The notes beneath the pieces are model-generated. The model had not been told where the DNA came from. It searched no databases and worked only from the letters and a program-made list of their open reading frames with translations. A stretch of 64,000 nt of DNA from Selenomonadaceae bacterium (GTDB taxonomy: Bacteria > Bacillota > Negativicutes > Selenomonadales > Selenomonadaceae), in assembly GCA_030523645.1 (NCBI GenBank), contig JAUNIB010000007.1, positions 1 through 64,000 of the forward strand, given 5' to 3'. Both the position numbers and the translations under genes were made by a program. How positions within the stretch are numbered: position 1 is the first letter of the stretch; each line of letters opens with the position of its first letter. Below, one piece after another: positions 17,377 through 25,708 of this stretch.

Positions 17377-18669
17377 ATGTCTAAAGCAGTACAGTGCTTA
17401 ATCATGTTGGCCGTAGTTGCTATCTGCTTCGTAACGGAAATCATTCCTCTTGCAGTTACCTCTATGGCTGGCGCCACCGCCTGCGGCGTACTGGGCTTCG
17501 TTCCGGTAAAGGCAACTTACAACGGCCTGGCTAACTCCACCGTTGTACTCTTCGCTGCAATGTTCGTACTTTCCACCGCTATGTTCAAGACCGGCCTTGC
17601 TCAGAAGGTTGGTATCTCCGTTGTTAATGCCGTAGGTTCCGGCGAAAACAGCCTCATGATCGGTGTTATGGCTATCACTGCTACCCTTTCTGCAGTTTGC
17701 TCCAACACCGGTACCGCTGCTGCTCTTCTCCCGGTTGTCGTAGGTATCTGCGAGACCTCCGGCCTCTCCAAGAAGCGTCAGCTCATGGCTATGGCCTTCG
17801 CTGCTGGTTCCGGCGGTATCATCACCCTGATCGGTACCCCCCCGAACATCATCGCTTCCGGTGCTCTTGGTACCGCTGGCCTGAAGGAATTCGGTTTCTT
17901 CGAGTTCGCTTGGATTGGTGTTCCTCTTGCTGCTGCTACCATCGCTTACATGGTTCTCCTTGGCAAGCGCTTCTTCCCGGAAGGCAATGCTGATGCTGCT
18001 GCTTCCGATGCTGGTGCTGTTGATGACGAGTTCGCCGCTGAAGCTAAGGCTGATGACGACGATCCGAAGAAGCAGGCTATCGTTGGTATCATGATGCTCG
18101 CAGTTGTTGCTGTAATGGCTCTCAACCTGAAGGCTCTGCCGCTCCATGTAGCTGCTACCATCGGTGCTCTTCTCCTCGTTATCCTCAAGGTTGTTAAGGT
18201 TACCGATGCTTACTCCGGTATTGACTGGACCACCATCTTCCTGTTCGCAGGTATGATGACCGTTGCTTCCGCTATGGACAAGACCGGCGCTGGTAAGCTC
18301 ATCGCTGACCAGGTCGTAGGCGTTCTCGGTGGTTCCCCGAGCCCGCTCTTCGTTACCGCCGTTCTCTTCACCCTTTCCTGCGTACTGACCCAGTTCATGT
18401 CCAACACTGCATCTGCAGCTCTGCTCTGCCCGATCGGTATTTCCATTGCAAATTCCATCGGCGCTGACCCGCATGCCGTTCTCATGGCTATCGCTGTTGC
18501 TGCATCCTGCGCATATGCTACTCCGGTTGGTACCCCGCCGAACACCCTGGTTCTTACCCCGGGTAACTTCACCTTCATGGACTACATGAAGAGCGGTATT
18601 CCTTTGATCATCGTTTCCTTCGCTGTATCCCTCGTTGTTATTCCGATGGTATGGCCCTTCTTCCCCTGA
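17377..18669 (+). CDS. DASS/SLC13-type Na+:dicarboxylate symporter
   Basis: Membrane protein of 430 residues with around ten or more hydrophobic segments and the two-fold motifs of the family: SNTGTAAALLP near 107 with GTPPNIIASG near 150, then SNTASAALLCP near 345 with GTPPNTLVL near 388. An acidic linker near 205-230 separates the halves. AGGAGG, 7 bases before the ATG at 17377, sets the start; a longer frame from 17332 lacks a site. Relatives import succinate or other anions with Na+. Beside a Na+-pumping decarboxylase, succinate uptake for decarboxylation is the attractive reading (inference). Codon use is as biased as in the preceding two genes. Confidence 0.82.
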   Translation: MSKAVQCLIMLAVVAICFVTEIIPLAVTSMAGATACGVLGFVPVKATYNGLANSTVVLFAAMFVLSTAMFKTGLAQKVGISVVNAVGSGENSLMIGVMAITATLSAVCSNTGTAAALLPVVVGICETSGLSKKRQLMAMAFAAGSGGIITLIGTPPNIIASGALGTAGLKEFGFFEFAWIGVPLAAATIAYMVLLGKRFFPEGNADAAASDAGAVDDEFAAEAKADDDDPKKQAIVGIMMLAVVAVMALNLKALPLHVAATIGALLLVILKVVKVTDAYSGIDWTTIFLFAGMMTVASAMDKTGAGKLIADQVVGVLGGSPSPLFVTAVLFTLSCVLTQFMSNTASAALLCPIGISIANSIGADPHAVLMAIAVAASCAYATPVGTPPNTLVLTPGNFTFMDYMKSGIPLIIVSFAVSLVVIPMVWPFFP

Positions 18670-18729
18670 TAGTCTGAGCTGTTAGGGAAGTCGGACGAAG
18701 GCTTCGTGATTGAAGACTTTGTAAGACTC

Positions 18730-18764
18730 AAAAGCCCCTTGCCGAAAGGCAGGGGGCTTTTTTT
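18730..18764 (+). terminator. terminator of the decarboxylase/transporter unit
   Basis: AAAAGCCCCTTGCC / GGCAGGGGGCTTTT hairpin with a T-run. Confidence 0.92.
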
Positions 18765-18837
18765 ATGCAAAAAATATTAAAGGCTCCCCTATAGGGGAGC
18801 TGACGGCGTAGCCGTCTGAGGGGTAAAAGAGGTGACA

Positions 18838-18914
18838 GTAGGGGTCGCCAGCAGGCGACCCGAAATAAAGGGTTTCTTCTGTATCATAGCGGGCTTGCTG
18901 CGGCAAGCCCCTAC
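18838..18914. repeat. family-B palindromic element, copy 3
   Basis: GTAGGGG / CCCCTAC ends with internal GGTCGCC..GGCGACC and GGGCTTGC..GCAAGCCC hairpins, as at 283-359. Confidence 0.8.
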
Positions 18915-19041
18915 AACTTGAAGCCTCCCCTGCCGACACATAAACGCCTCCCCTCTAGGGGAGGTGGCCGAGCACAGCGAGGTCGGAGGGGTAAAATATT
19001 CGTTGAGCGGCGTAGCCGTCTGAGGGGTAAAAGAGGTGACA

Positions 19042-19118
19042 GTAAGGGTCGCCAGCAGGCGACCCGAAATAAAGGATTTCTTCTGTATCATAGCGGGCTT
19101 GCTGCGGCAAGCCCCTAC
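19042..19118. repeat. family-B palindromic element, copy 4
   Basis: Same structure as copy 3, with one change in the left end (GTAAGGG). Confidence 0.78.
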
Positions 19119-19185
19119 AACTTGAAGCCTCCCCTCTAGGGGAGGTGGCACGAAGTGCCGGAGGGGTGACAGAACAAAATTCCCG

Positions 19186-19214
19186 TTGAGATTTGAGGTA
19201 AAATGTATTATAAT
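19186..19214 (+). promoter_or_regulatory. sigma-A promoter of the Nudix gene
   Basis: TTGAGA (19186-19191), a 17-bp spacer and TATAAT (19209-19214). It starts about 16 bases after the end of a family-A repeat. Confidence 0.7.
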
Positions 19215-19245
19215 ATTTCAGATTAAAATTCAGGAAGTGACTTCG

Positions 19246-19800
19246 ATGAACGGCGTTGAGAACAGCGATGCAAATCTCATTGAAACAAGAATAAACTCAA
19301 AGGAAATATACCATGGTCGTCTGCTCCATGTCTTCCGGGATGAAGTCAGACTTCCGGACGGCCGCACGGCTGAGCGCGAGTGGATAAAGCATCCGGGAGC
19401 GGCGGCGGTAATCCCTATAACTGATGAGGGGGAGGTAATCCTCGTCCGTCAGTACCGTTACCCGGTAGGGCAGGTTACGCTGGAGGTTCCGGCAGGCAAG
19501 CTGGATGTCATCGGCGAGGAGCCGTTGTCCTGTGCCTGTCGTGAGCTGGCAGAGGAGACAGGCTGCTCTGCTCGTGAAATGAAGTATCTTACGGAAATAA
19601 AAACTACCGTGGGCTTCACCAATGAACGGATTTATATTTATATGGCCCGGGGCCTGGCGATGGGACCACAGAATCTTGATGACGATGAGTTCATCAATGT
19701 GGTGAGGATGCCTATGGCAGACGCCGTGGAAAAGGTCATGAACGGAGAAATAACCGACGCAAAATCCTGCGTCGCGATTTTAATGGCGAGCCGCTTATAA
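19246..19800 (+). CDS. Nudix hydrolase, ADP-ribose pyrophosphatase type
   Basis: Protein of 184 residues. The Nudix box begins PAGKLDVIGEEPLSCACREL and continues AEETG (about residues 85-109), with a one-residue longer first loop than the minimal consensus. VRQYRYPVGQVTLEVPAG before it is typical of the NudF/ADP-ribose pyrophosphatase group, which cleaves ADP-ribose to AMP and ribose-5-phosphate. AGGAAGTGA precedes the ATG at 19246; the longer frame from 19186 would begin in the promoter. Monocistronic. Confidence 0.88.
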   Translation: MNGVENSDANLIETRINSKEIYHGRLLHVFRDEVRLPDGRTAEREWIKHPGAAAVIPITDEGEVILVRQYRYPVGQVTLEVPAGKLDVIGEEPLSCACRELAEETGCSAREMKYLTEIKTTVGFTNERIYIYMARGLAMGPQNLDDDEFINVVRMPMADAVEKVMNGEITDAKSCVAILMASRL

Positions 19801-19811
19801 TAATCCATACA

Positions 19812-19931
19812 AAAGGCTCCCCTATAGGGGAGCTGTCAGCGAAGCTGACTGAGGGGTAATAGCTAAAATAATTTCTCTTTTTACCCCTCCGACCTCGCTA
19901 CGCTCGGCCACCTCCCCTGAATGGGAGGCTT
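19812..19931. repeat. family-A palindromic repeat pair, inverted
   Basis: One unit GGCTCCCCTATAGGGGAGC..GAGGGGTAA and one opposite unit TTACCCCTCCGACC..GGCCACCTCCCC, separated by about 25 bp. Fills most of the Nudix-M50 gap. Confidence 0.85.
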
Positions 19932-19973
19932 TAAGGTTTATATTTAACAACAGCTGGTATTCGGAGGAACATC

Positions 19974-20615
19974 TTGTTTGATTTCGATTTAATGGGCATG
20001 ATAGCCGGCCTGCCCGGTCTGCTCATCGCCCTTGTTTTTCACGAGTATGCCCATGCCCGCATGGCGGTGGCAATGGGTGACTTCACTCCCCGGCTCATGG
20101 GCAGGCTGACGCTCGACCCGCGAGCTCACATCGACCCTATCGGTCTGGTCATGCTGCTGGTGGCCCGTTTCGGCTGGGCGAAACCGGTAGAGTACAACCC
20201 GATGAACTTCCGCGAGCGGACTAAGGGAGAAATTCTCACCGCGCTGGCTGGCCCGGCAGCGAACTTCATCACGGCTTTTGTGGCACTGCTGGTGCTTGTA
20301 CTTCTGCGTAGATTTGTGCCGTCGGTCGTTACCGGCGGAGTTTATACTGTCCTGTGGATGATTGTTATCTACAATATCAACTTTGGCATTTTCAACCTGA
20401 TACCACTGCCGCCGCTCGACGGCTCGAAGGTGCTGTATCACATCATCCCCTATGAGCATCGATGGCGTTATATGCAGCTGGAGCGTTACAGCTTCCTCAT
20501 TCTTATCGCTATGATGATGACGCCGATTTTGGGCAGTATTCTCGTGCCTCTGGCGCGTCTGACTCTGAAACTGTTTTCGATTATTATTTCCCTGCTTCTT
20601 GGAGGTATCTTATAA
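19974..20615 (+). CDS. site-2 protease family (M50) membrane protein
   Basis: Protein of 213 residues with about five hydrophobic segments. The zinc site HEYAHA (HExxH) lies near residues 23-28 and the second metal-binding motif NLIPLPPLDGSK near 142. This is the short M50 group without PDZ domain (YwhC/Rip-like), presumed to cleave membrane proteins; substrates are unknown. It appears to start with TTG at 19974, supported by CGGAGGA seven bases before it and no better ATG nearby. trpS begins immediately after its stop. Confidence 0.85.
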   Translation: MFDFDLMGMIAGLPGLLIALVFHEYAHARMAVAMGDFTPRLMGRLTLDPRAHIDPIGLVMLLVARFGWAKPVEYNPMNFRERTKGEILTALAGPAANFITAFVALLVLVLLRRFVPSVVTGGVYTVLWMIVIYNINFGIFNLIPLPPLDGSKVLYHIIPYEHRWRYMQLERYSFLILIAMMMTPILGSILVPLARLTLKLFSIIISLLLGGIL

Positions 20616-21608
20616 ATGAGTAAAGGTCGTATATTCAGCGCAATGCAGCCGTCCGGCAAGTTCCATCTTGGCAATTATCTCGGAGCTTTGGAGAATTGGG
20701 TCAAGCTGCAGAATGATTACGATTGCATTTTTGCTATTGCTGACTTGCATGCTCTCACCAGCTCCTACGCTGACCCTTCCAAACTGAAGGAGAACAGCTA
20801 TAATCTCCTGCTTGACTGGCTGTCTGCCGGTCTCGACCCGGAGAAGAATATCATCTTCGCGCAGTCTCATGTAAAGGAGCACGCCGAGCTTCATCTTATT
20901 CTCTCCATGATGACCCCGCTGTCCTGGCTGGAGCGTGTACCGACCTACAAGGACAAGCTGCAGAATCTCGGTGAGCAGGGCAAGGATATCAACACTTACG
21001 GCTTCCTTGGTTATCCGGAGCTGATGACAGCTGATATTATTCTCTACAAGGCGAACTTCGTACCGGTAGGCGAGGATCAGAATCCGCATCTGGAACTGGC
21101 GCGTGAGATAGTCCGCCGCTTCAATATGCTCTACAATAAAGAGATATTCGTCGAGGCACAAGGACTCATGAGCCGCGCCAAGGTACTGCCGGGCATTGAT
21201 GGACGCAAGATGTCCAAGTCCTACGGCAATACTATTCCGTTTGCTGCTTCGCCGGATGAAATTCGCGAGCGGGTTCGCATGATAGTCACCGACCCTCAGC
21301 GCATCAAGAAGACCGATAAGGGCAATCCGGATGTCTGCGTTGCTTTCAAGTTCCACAAGCTCTTCAATGAGGCTGAGGTTCCCGACATCGAGATGAAGTG
21401 CCGCGCCGGTGAGATAGGCTGCGTTGCCTGCAAGAAGTGCCTGGCTGAAAAGCTGGTCGACACCATGGGCAAGATGCACGGCCTCCGTCAGAAGTATGAA
21501 GGCCGCTACGACCTGATGGATGAGATACTTGAAAATGGTGCCGTGAAGGCAAGAGCCATTGCCGAGCAGACGATGTCCGAGGTCAAGGAAGCCATCAATC
21601 TGATTTGA
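20616..21608 (+). CDS. trpS: tryptophanyl-tRNA synthetase
   Basis: Class I aminoacyl-tRNA synthetase of 330 residues, normal family length, charging tRNA-Trp. The HIGH-type motif is GKFHLGNYLG (residues 14-23) and the KMSKS motif is GRKMSKSYGN near 197. GGAGG lies before the ATG, inside the end of the M50 gene, so the two are co-transcribed. A family-D terminator follows. No tRNA-Trp gene is in the window. Confidence 0.96.
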   Translation: MSKGRIFSAMQPSGKFHLGNYLGALENWVKLQNDYDCIFAIADLHALTSSYADPSKLKENSYNLLLDWLSAGLDPEKNIIFAQSHVKEHAELHLILSMMTPLSWLERVPTYKDKLQNLGEQGKDINTYGFLGYPELMTADIILYKANFVPVGEDQNPHLELAREIVRRFNMLYNKEIFVEAQGLMSRAKVLPGIDGRKMSKSYGNTIPFAASPDEIRERVRMIVTDPQRIKKTDKGNPDVCVAFKFHKLFNEAEVPDIEMKCRAGEIGCVACKKCLAEKLVDTMGKMHGLRQKYEGRYDLMDEILENGAVKARAIAEQTMSEVKEAINLI

Positions 21609-21660
21609 AAAAAGGGGCTGTGAAAAAATGAGTAATCATTTTTCACAGCCCTGTTGTTTA
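21609..21660 (+). terminator. family-D terminator hairpin after trpS
   Basis: GGGCTGTGAAAAAATGA / TCATTTTTCACAGCCC followed by TGTTGTTT. One of five hairpins in the window sharing the arm CTGTGAAAAATGA. Confidence 0.85.
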
Positions 21661-21679
21661 TTGGAGCAGGAATCACCAA

Positions 21680-22002
21680 AAGCCTCCCATTTAGGGGAGG
21701 TGGCCGAGCGTAGCGAGGTCGGAGGGGTGACTGCTGCTCGGTCTCAAAGCCTCCCATCTAGGGGAGGTGGCCGAGCGCAGCGAGGTCGGAGGGGTAAATA
21801 GAACGAGCTGCTAGTCTGATTACCCCTCAGTCGCCTACGGCGCCAGCTCCCCTAGAGGGGAGCCTACCAGATTGATTAGTAGTTACCCCTCAGTCTGCTT
21901 CGCAGACAGCTCCCCTATAGGGGAGCCTATGAGACGGAATGTAGAAACCTCATCCGTCTCGCTTCGCGAGCCACCTTCCCCAAAGGGGAAGGTCATTAGA
22001 CG
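21680..22002. repeat. family-A palindromic repeat cluster (five units)
   Basis: Units begin near 21682, 21748, 21820, 21886 and 21945, in both orientations, all with the CCCC/GGGG hairpin and a CGTAGCG, GCGCAGCG, GCCTACGGCG, GCTTCGC or CGCTTCGCG spacer. They fill the trpS-scpA gap; no gene seen. The last unit ends about 20 bases before the scpA ATG. Confidence 0.87.
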
Positions 22003-22014
22003 GAATGTAGGATA

Positions 22015-22809
22015 ATGAACGAACAATACAAAGTAAATCTGCCGGTATTTGCCGGCCCTATGGATTTGCTTCTCTCCCTCATCGAGAAGCATAAAATCGA
22101 CATATACGATATCCCTATGGCAGTCATTACCGGGGAATACCTCGACTATCTGGCCAAGATGAAGGAGTTTGCCATCGAGCCGGCCAGTGAATTCCTCGTG
22201 ATGGCGGCGACGCTTCTCCTTATCAAGTCCCGGATGATGCTCCCCAAGGAGCCGAAGCCGGCAGAAGAGACGGAGAACACAGAGGAAGCTGACCCGCGCA
22301 AAGAACTGGTAGAGCGCATACTTGAGTACCGCCGCTACAAGGAGGTCTCCGGTGAGCTGCAGGATATAGCGGAGTCTGCAGGCAGATTTGTGGGTCGTCC
22401 GGCTATGGATATTCCCTGCCGCCGGGTGGCACCGGCCGGACTGAATATTGCTGACCTTATTGCGGCCTTCCGCATCGTGCTGGAGGCAGAGCAGGAGCAG
22501 GAGATACCGGCGGTAATCGTCCCTCGGGAAAGGTATACCGTCGAGGACAGGATGAAATATGTGACTGAGCGGGTGGAGGCCGAGGGTGAGCTGCTCTTTA
22601 CTGAGCTGTTCCGGGCTTATGACCGTGAGGCATGTATCACTACCTTCCTGGCGCTGCTGGAGCTTATCAAGCTGGGAACGGTAGTTGCCAGACAGACGGA
22701 AAACTTCGGGGAGATTGTGATAGGAAAGCCGCAGCTAATCGGACTCGCAGCCTCCCATCTAGGGGAGGTGGCCGAGCGAAGCGAGGTCGGAGGGGTGATT
22801 CTAATATGA
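22015..22809 (+). CDS. scpA: segregation and condensation protein A
   Basis: Kleisin subunit of the SMC-ScpAB condensin, 264 residues. It starts with the family-typical FAGPMDLLLSLIEKHKIDIYD and ends its winged-helix part with FLALLELIKLGTVVARQTEN. From about residue 246 the sequence is no longer ScpA: the last 19 residues (LAASHLGEVAERSEVGG..) are a translated family-A repeat lying at 22749-22797. The repeat thus supplies the C-terminus and the stop, which overlaps the next ATG (ATGA). scpB, the usual next gene, is absent. The core is complete, so function is probably kept. Ribosome binding site weak (TAGGA). Confidence 0.9.
   Translation: MNEQYKVNLPVFAGPMDLLLSLIEKHKIDIYDIPMAVITGEYLDYLAKMKEFAIEPASEFLVMAATLLLIKSRMMLPKEPKPAEETENTEEADPRKELVERILEYRRYKEVSGELQDIAESAGRFVGRPAMDIPCRRVAPAGLNIADLIAAFRIVLEAEQEQEIPAVIVPRERYTVEDRMKYVTERVEAEGELLFTELFRAYDREACITTFLALLELIKLGTVVARQTENFGEIVIGKPQLIGLAASHLGEVAERSEVGGVILI
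22749..22797. repeat. family-A repeat inside the scpA coding end
   Basis: Single unit CCTCCCATCTAGGGGAGG with GCGAAGCGAGG spacer and GGAGGGGT end, in frame within the 3' end of scpA. It is the left flank of the DUF559 gene. Confidence 0.9.
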
Positions 22810-23207
22810 AGTACGAATACCATGACGGATACAACCACACGCTTTGCGGCAATGCCCGTACCCTCCGGAAAAATATGACTCCGGAGGAAAGGCACCTCTG
22901 GTACGACTACCTTCGTAGTTATCCCGTAAAATTCTATCGTCAAAGAGTAATCGATAATTACATAGCAGACTTTTACTGCGGTAACGCAAAGTTAGTGATT
23001 GAAATTGATGGGTCGCAGCATTTTACGAAAGATGGTCAGATTTACGACAGGAAAAGAACAGAGTCGTTAAGCGAGTACGGATTGCTGGTCATTCGTTTTT
23101 CCAACCTTGATATCAAGGGCAACTTTAGAGGTGTCTGTGATATGATTGATATAGAGGTGGCAAAAAGGATAGATAGGAATCCGTGGGAAGGTGAGGAAGG
23201 GAATTGA
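22806..23207 (+). CDS. DUF559 endonuclease-domain protein
   Basis: Protein of 133 residues of the DUF559 family, which has the Vsr/very-short-patch-repair-type restriction endonuclease fold. Family landmarks: LRKNMTPEERHLWYDYLR near 22, FYRQRVIDNYIADFYC near 45 with the putative catalytic Asp, LVIEIDGSQH near 65, and GLLVIRFSN near 95. The ATG overlaps the scpA stop by 4 bp; the upstream extension of the frame is repeat sequence in scpA. It is flanked by family-A repeats at 22749-22797 and 23210-23420. No function is established for this subgroup; nicking or cleavage of DNA is inferred from the fold. Confidence 0.87.
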   Translation: MKYEYHDGYNHTLCGNARTLRKNMTPEERHLWYDYLRSYPVKFYRQRVIDNYIADFYCGNAKLVIEIDGSQHFTKDGQIYDRKRTESLSEYGLLVIRFSNLDIKGNFRGVCDMIDIEVAKRIDRNPWEGEEGN

Positions 23208-23209
23208 AC

Positions 23210-23420
23210 TTCACCCCCCAGTCAGCTTCGCTGACAGCCCCCCTAAATGGGGGCCTGTGGGGTAGGAGCTTCGCTGACAGCCCCCCTAAATGGGGGCCTT
23301 TGGAGGAGGGCTTCGCTGACAGCTCTCCAAATGGCTCAGCGGGGTAGAAGTATCGCCGATATCCCCCTTGCGGACTTTTCTGACCGTCACCTAAATGGGA
23401 GACATTTGAAGGAGTATTCC
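23210..23420. repeat. degenerate family-A repeats downstream of the DUF559 gene
   Basis: Three direct units of about 55 bp (near 23214, 23268 and 23310) with AGCTTCGCTGACAGCCCCCC and AATGGGGGCC parts, the third decayed, followed by a more diverged fragment to about 23405. Sequence differs from other copies (CCCCCC/GGGGG hairpin) and is clearly eroding. Confidence 0.75.
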
Positions 23421-23476
23421 ATAAGTTGTTTCCGATGGGAAGAAGCCCTGATAATGTATACTTGAATAAAGACGCG

Positions 23477-23514
23477 AAAACACGGGTTATCGCCTTGACG
23501 ACCCGTGTTTTTTA
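23477..23514 (+). terminator. terminator between DUF559 gene and sucC
   Basis: AAAACACGGGT / ACCCGTGTTTT hairpin with T-rich tail. Confidence 0.88.
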
Positions 23515-23575
23515 TTGTAAACTTAACAAATATTACAAAACAGAAAGAAAACCACGAACTTTTTGTTAATTTTTA

Positions 23576-23587
23576 GTAGTATACTAC
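23576..23587. promoter_or_regulatory. 12-bp perfect palindrome in the sucC promoter region
   Basis: GTAGTATACTAC is perfectly symmetric and contains a -10-like TATACT (23580-23585). It sits 24 bases before the sucC start and could be an operator; no matching regulator is identified. Confidence 0.4.
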
Positions 23588-23610
23588 CAAAGTATCAAGG
23601 AGGAAAAGGT

Positions 23611-24786
23611 ATGAATATCCATGAGTACCAAAGTAAAGCAATCCTCAGGGAATTTGGCGTAAAGGTGCCTAACGGCGCTCCCGCTTTCTCCCCGGAGGAG
23701 GCAGCTCGTGTAGCGAAGGATCTGCCCACCCGCATCAAAGTCGTCAAGGCACAGATTCATGCCGGCGGCCGCGGCAAAGCCGGCGGCGTAAAGCTGGCTC
23801 AGTCCATCGAGGAAGTAAAGAAATATGCAGTAGAGCTGCTGGGCAAAGTGCTGGTCACCCACCAGACCGGTCCGGCCGGCAAGGAAGTTGGCCGTCTCCT
23901 CATCGAGGAAGGCTCCAACATCGAGAAGGAATACTACCTCAGCTTTGTTGTTGACCGTGCTACTGCCCGCATTGTAATGATGGGCTCCGAAGAAGGCGGC
24001 ATGGACATTGAGGAAGTTGCCGCTACCCGTCCGGAGAAGATTCTGAAGGAATCCATTGACCCGGCTGTCGGCCTCATGCCTTTCCAGGCTACCCGCATGG
24101 CCTACAAGATGAACTTCAAGCCGGAAGTCATCAGCAAGGTTACTACCCTGATGCTGAATCTCTACAAGGCGTTCACTGCCAAGGATTGCTCCCTGGCTGA
24201 AATCAATCCGCTGGTCGTCACCAAGGAGGACGATGTAATCGCTCTCGATGCCAAGCTGAACTTCGACGACAGCGCACTCTTCCGTCATCCGGAAATTGAG
24301 GCTCTTCGCGACAACACCGAGGAAGATCCGAAGGAACTGGCTGCCGGCAAGATTGGTCTTTCCTACGTTACTCTCGACGGCGATGTTGCCTGCATGGTAA
24401 ACGGTGCAGGTCTGGCTATGGCCACCGTCGATATCATTAAATTCTACGGCGGCGAGCCGGCCAACTTCCTTGATGTCGGCGGCGACAGCACCGTAGAGAA
24501 GATTGCCGAGGCATTCCGCATCATGCAGTCCGACGGCAAGGTAAAGAGCGTATTCGTAAACATCTTCGGCGGCATCAACAAGTGCGATGTCATTGCCGGC
24601 GGTGTCGTAGAGGCTGCCCGTACTATCGGCCTGAAGCTGCCGGTAGTTGTCCGTCTTGATGGTACCAATGTTGAAGCAGGCCGTGCCATCCTCGAAGAGG
24701 CAAAGCTGCCCATGGTCTATGTTGCCAAGACCATGAGCGAGGGCGCTCAGAAGGTAGTAGAGCTGGCAAAGCAGGCACAGGCTTGA
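23611..24786 (+). CDS. sucC: succinyl-CoA synthetase beta subunit
   Basis: Protein of 391 residues, usual family length, beginning [20 protein letters not shown]. It has the N-terminal ATP-grasp nucleotide site and a C-terminal CoA-ligase domain with [20 protein letters not shown] and DVGGDS. With SucD it interconverts succinyl-CoA and succinate with nucleotide phosphorylation. AAGGAGG before the ATG at 23611 sets the start; a longer frame from 23563 lies in the promoter. Codons are strongly biased. No other TCA-cycle gene is nearby, fitting a fermentative succinate/propionate role (inference). Confidence 0.95.
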   Translation: MNIHEYQSKAILREFGVKVPNGAPAFSPEEAARVAKDLPTRIKVVKAQIHAGGRGKAGGVKLAQSIEEVKKYAVELLGKVLVTHQTGPAGKEVGRLLIEEGSNIEKEYYLSFVVDRATARIVMMGSEEGGMDIEEVAATRPEKILKESIDPAVGLMPFQATRMAYKMNFKPEVISKVTTLMLNLYKAFTAKDCSLAEINPLVVTKEDDVIALDAKLNFDDSALFRHPEIEALRDNTEEDPKELAAGKIGLSYVTLDGDVACMVNGAGLAMATVDIIKFYGGEPANFLDVGGDSTVEKIAEAFRIMQSDGKVKSVFVNIFGGINKCDVIAGGVVEAARTIGLKLPVVVRLDGTNVEAGRAILEEAKLPMVYVAKTMSEGAQKVVELAKQAQA

Positions 24787-24799
24787 GGAGGGAACGGAC

Positions 24800-25702
24800 A
24801 TGGGTATTTTTGTAAATAAAGACAGCCGGGTCCTCATTCAGGGCATCACCGGCAAGCAGGCTACTTTCCACACCAAGATTTCTATGGACTACGGCACCAA
24901 CGTGGTTGCCGGTGTCAAGGCAGGCCGTGCCGGCGAGAAGGTTCTCGGCGTTCCGGTATTTGACTGCGTAAGCGATGCGGTAAAGGAGACCGGCGCCAAT
25001 GTCGGTATGCTCTATGTACCGGCTCGCTTCGCTGCCGATGCTATTATGGAAGGCGTAGATGCCGGCCTTGATTTCATCTGCTGCATCACTGAGCATATTC
25101 CCGTACAGGATATGATAAAAGTTCGCCGCTACATGGAAGGCAAGAAGACGAAGCTCCTGGGACCTAACTGCCCGGGTATCATCACTGTTGATCAGTGCCG
25201 TCTCGGCCTTCTCCCGACCCATATTTTCAAGAAGGGTCATGTCGGCGTTATCAGCCGCTCCGGTACCCTTACCTATGAGGTTGCCTATCAGCTGACTCTG
25301 GCCGGTATCGGACAGACCACCGCTATCGGTATCGGCGGTGACCCGGTCAAGGGTCTCGACTTCATCGAAGTCCTCGACAACTTCAACAAGGATCCTGAGA
25401 CCGAAGCTGTCCTCATGATCGGTGAAATCGGCGGTACTGCTGAAGAAGATGCTGCCAAGTGGATTCAGGCCAACATGAAGAAGCCGGTCGTCGGCTTCAT
25501 CGCCGGCCGTCAGGCGCCTCCGGGCAAGCGTATGGGCCATGCCGGTGCTATCATTGCCGGCGGCAAGGGCACCGCAGCTGACAAGATCAAGGCTATGAAT
25601 GCTGCCGGTATTCAGGTTGCTGATACTGTTGCCGATATGGGCGAGCTGGCTGTTAAGGTTCTGAAAGAAGCAGGACTCTACGAGAAGTGCCACACCTGCT
25701 GA
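24800..25702 (+). CDS. sucD: succinyl-CoA synthetase alpha subunit
   Basis: Protein of 300 residues, full length. CoA-binding Rossmann domain with [14 protein letters not shown] near 14, [16 protein letters not shown] near 117, and the phosphohistidine site [15 protein letters not shown] near 244. It starts 13 bases after sucC with GAGGAGG, so they form one transcript. The stop is followed directly by a tandem repeat. Confidence 0.96.
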   Translation: MGIFVNKDSRVLIQGITGKQATFHTKISMDYGTNVVAGVKAGRAGEKVLGVPVFDCVSDAVKETGANVGMLYVPARFAADAIMEGVDAGLDFICCITEHIPVQDMIKVRRYMEGKKTKLLGPNCPGIITVDQCRLGLLPTHIFKKGHVGVISRSGTLTYEVAYQLTLAGIGQTTAIGIGGDPVKGLDFIEVLDNFNKDPETEAVLMIGEIGGTAEEDAAKWIQANMKKPVVGFIAGRQAPPGKRMGHAGAIIAGGKGTAADKIKAMNAAGIQVADTVADMGELAVKVLKEAGLYEKCHTC

Positions 25703-25708
25703 TTCTCG

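Larger units (their letters stand above)
18780..19170. repeat. mixed family-A and family-B repeat block
   Basis: Alternating elements: family A (GGCTCCCCTATAGGGGAGC near 18782), family B (18838-18914), family A (CCTCCCCTCTAGGGGAGG near 18950), a family-A fragment (CGTAGCCGTCTGAGGGGT), family B again (19042-19118) and family A (19127-19168). The segments around the two B copies form a direct repeat about 200 bp apart, so the block grew by duplication. No gene seen. Confidence 0.87.

Noticed and set aside
17398-18474. Long minus-strand ORF of 358 codons
   Set aside because: Shadow of the DASS transporter gene; its composition (many Ser, Asn, Glu) follows from the codon bias of the sense gene.
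18918-19139. Short ORF rich in Arg and Gly
   Set aside because: It is a translation of family-A and family-B repeats.
23247-23465. ORF with repeated GLWRRASLTA-type segments
   Set aside because: It encodes only the degenerate repeats downstream of the DUF559 gene.
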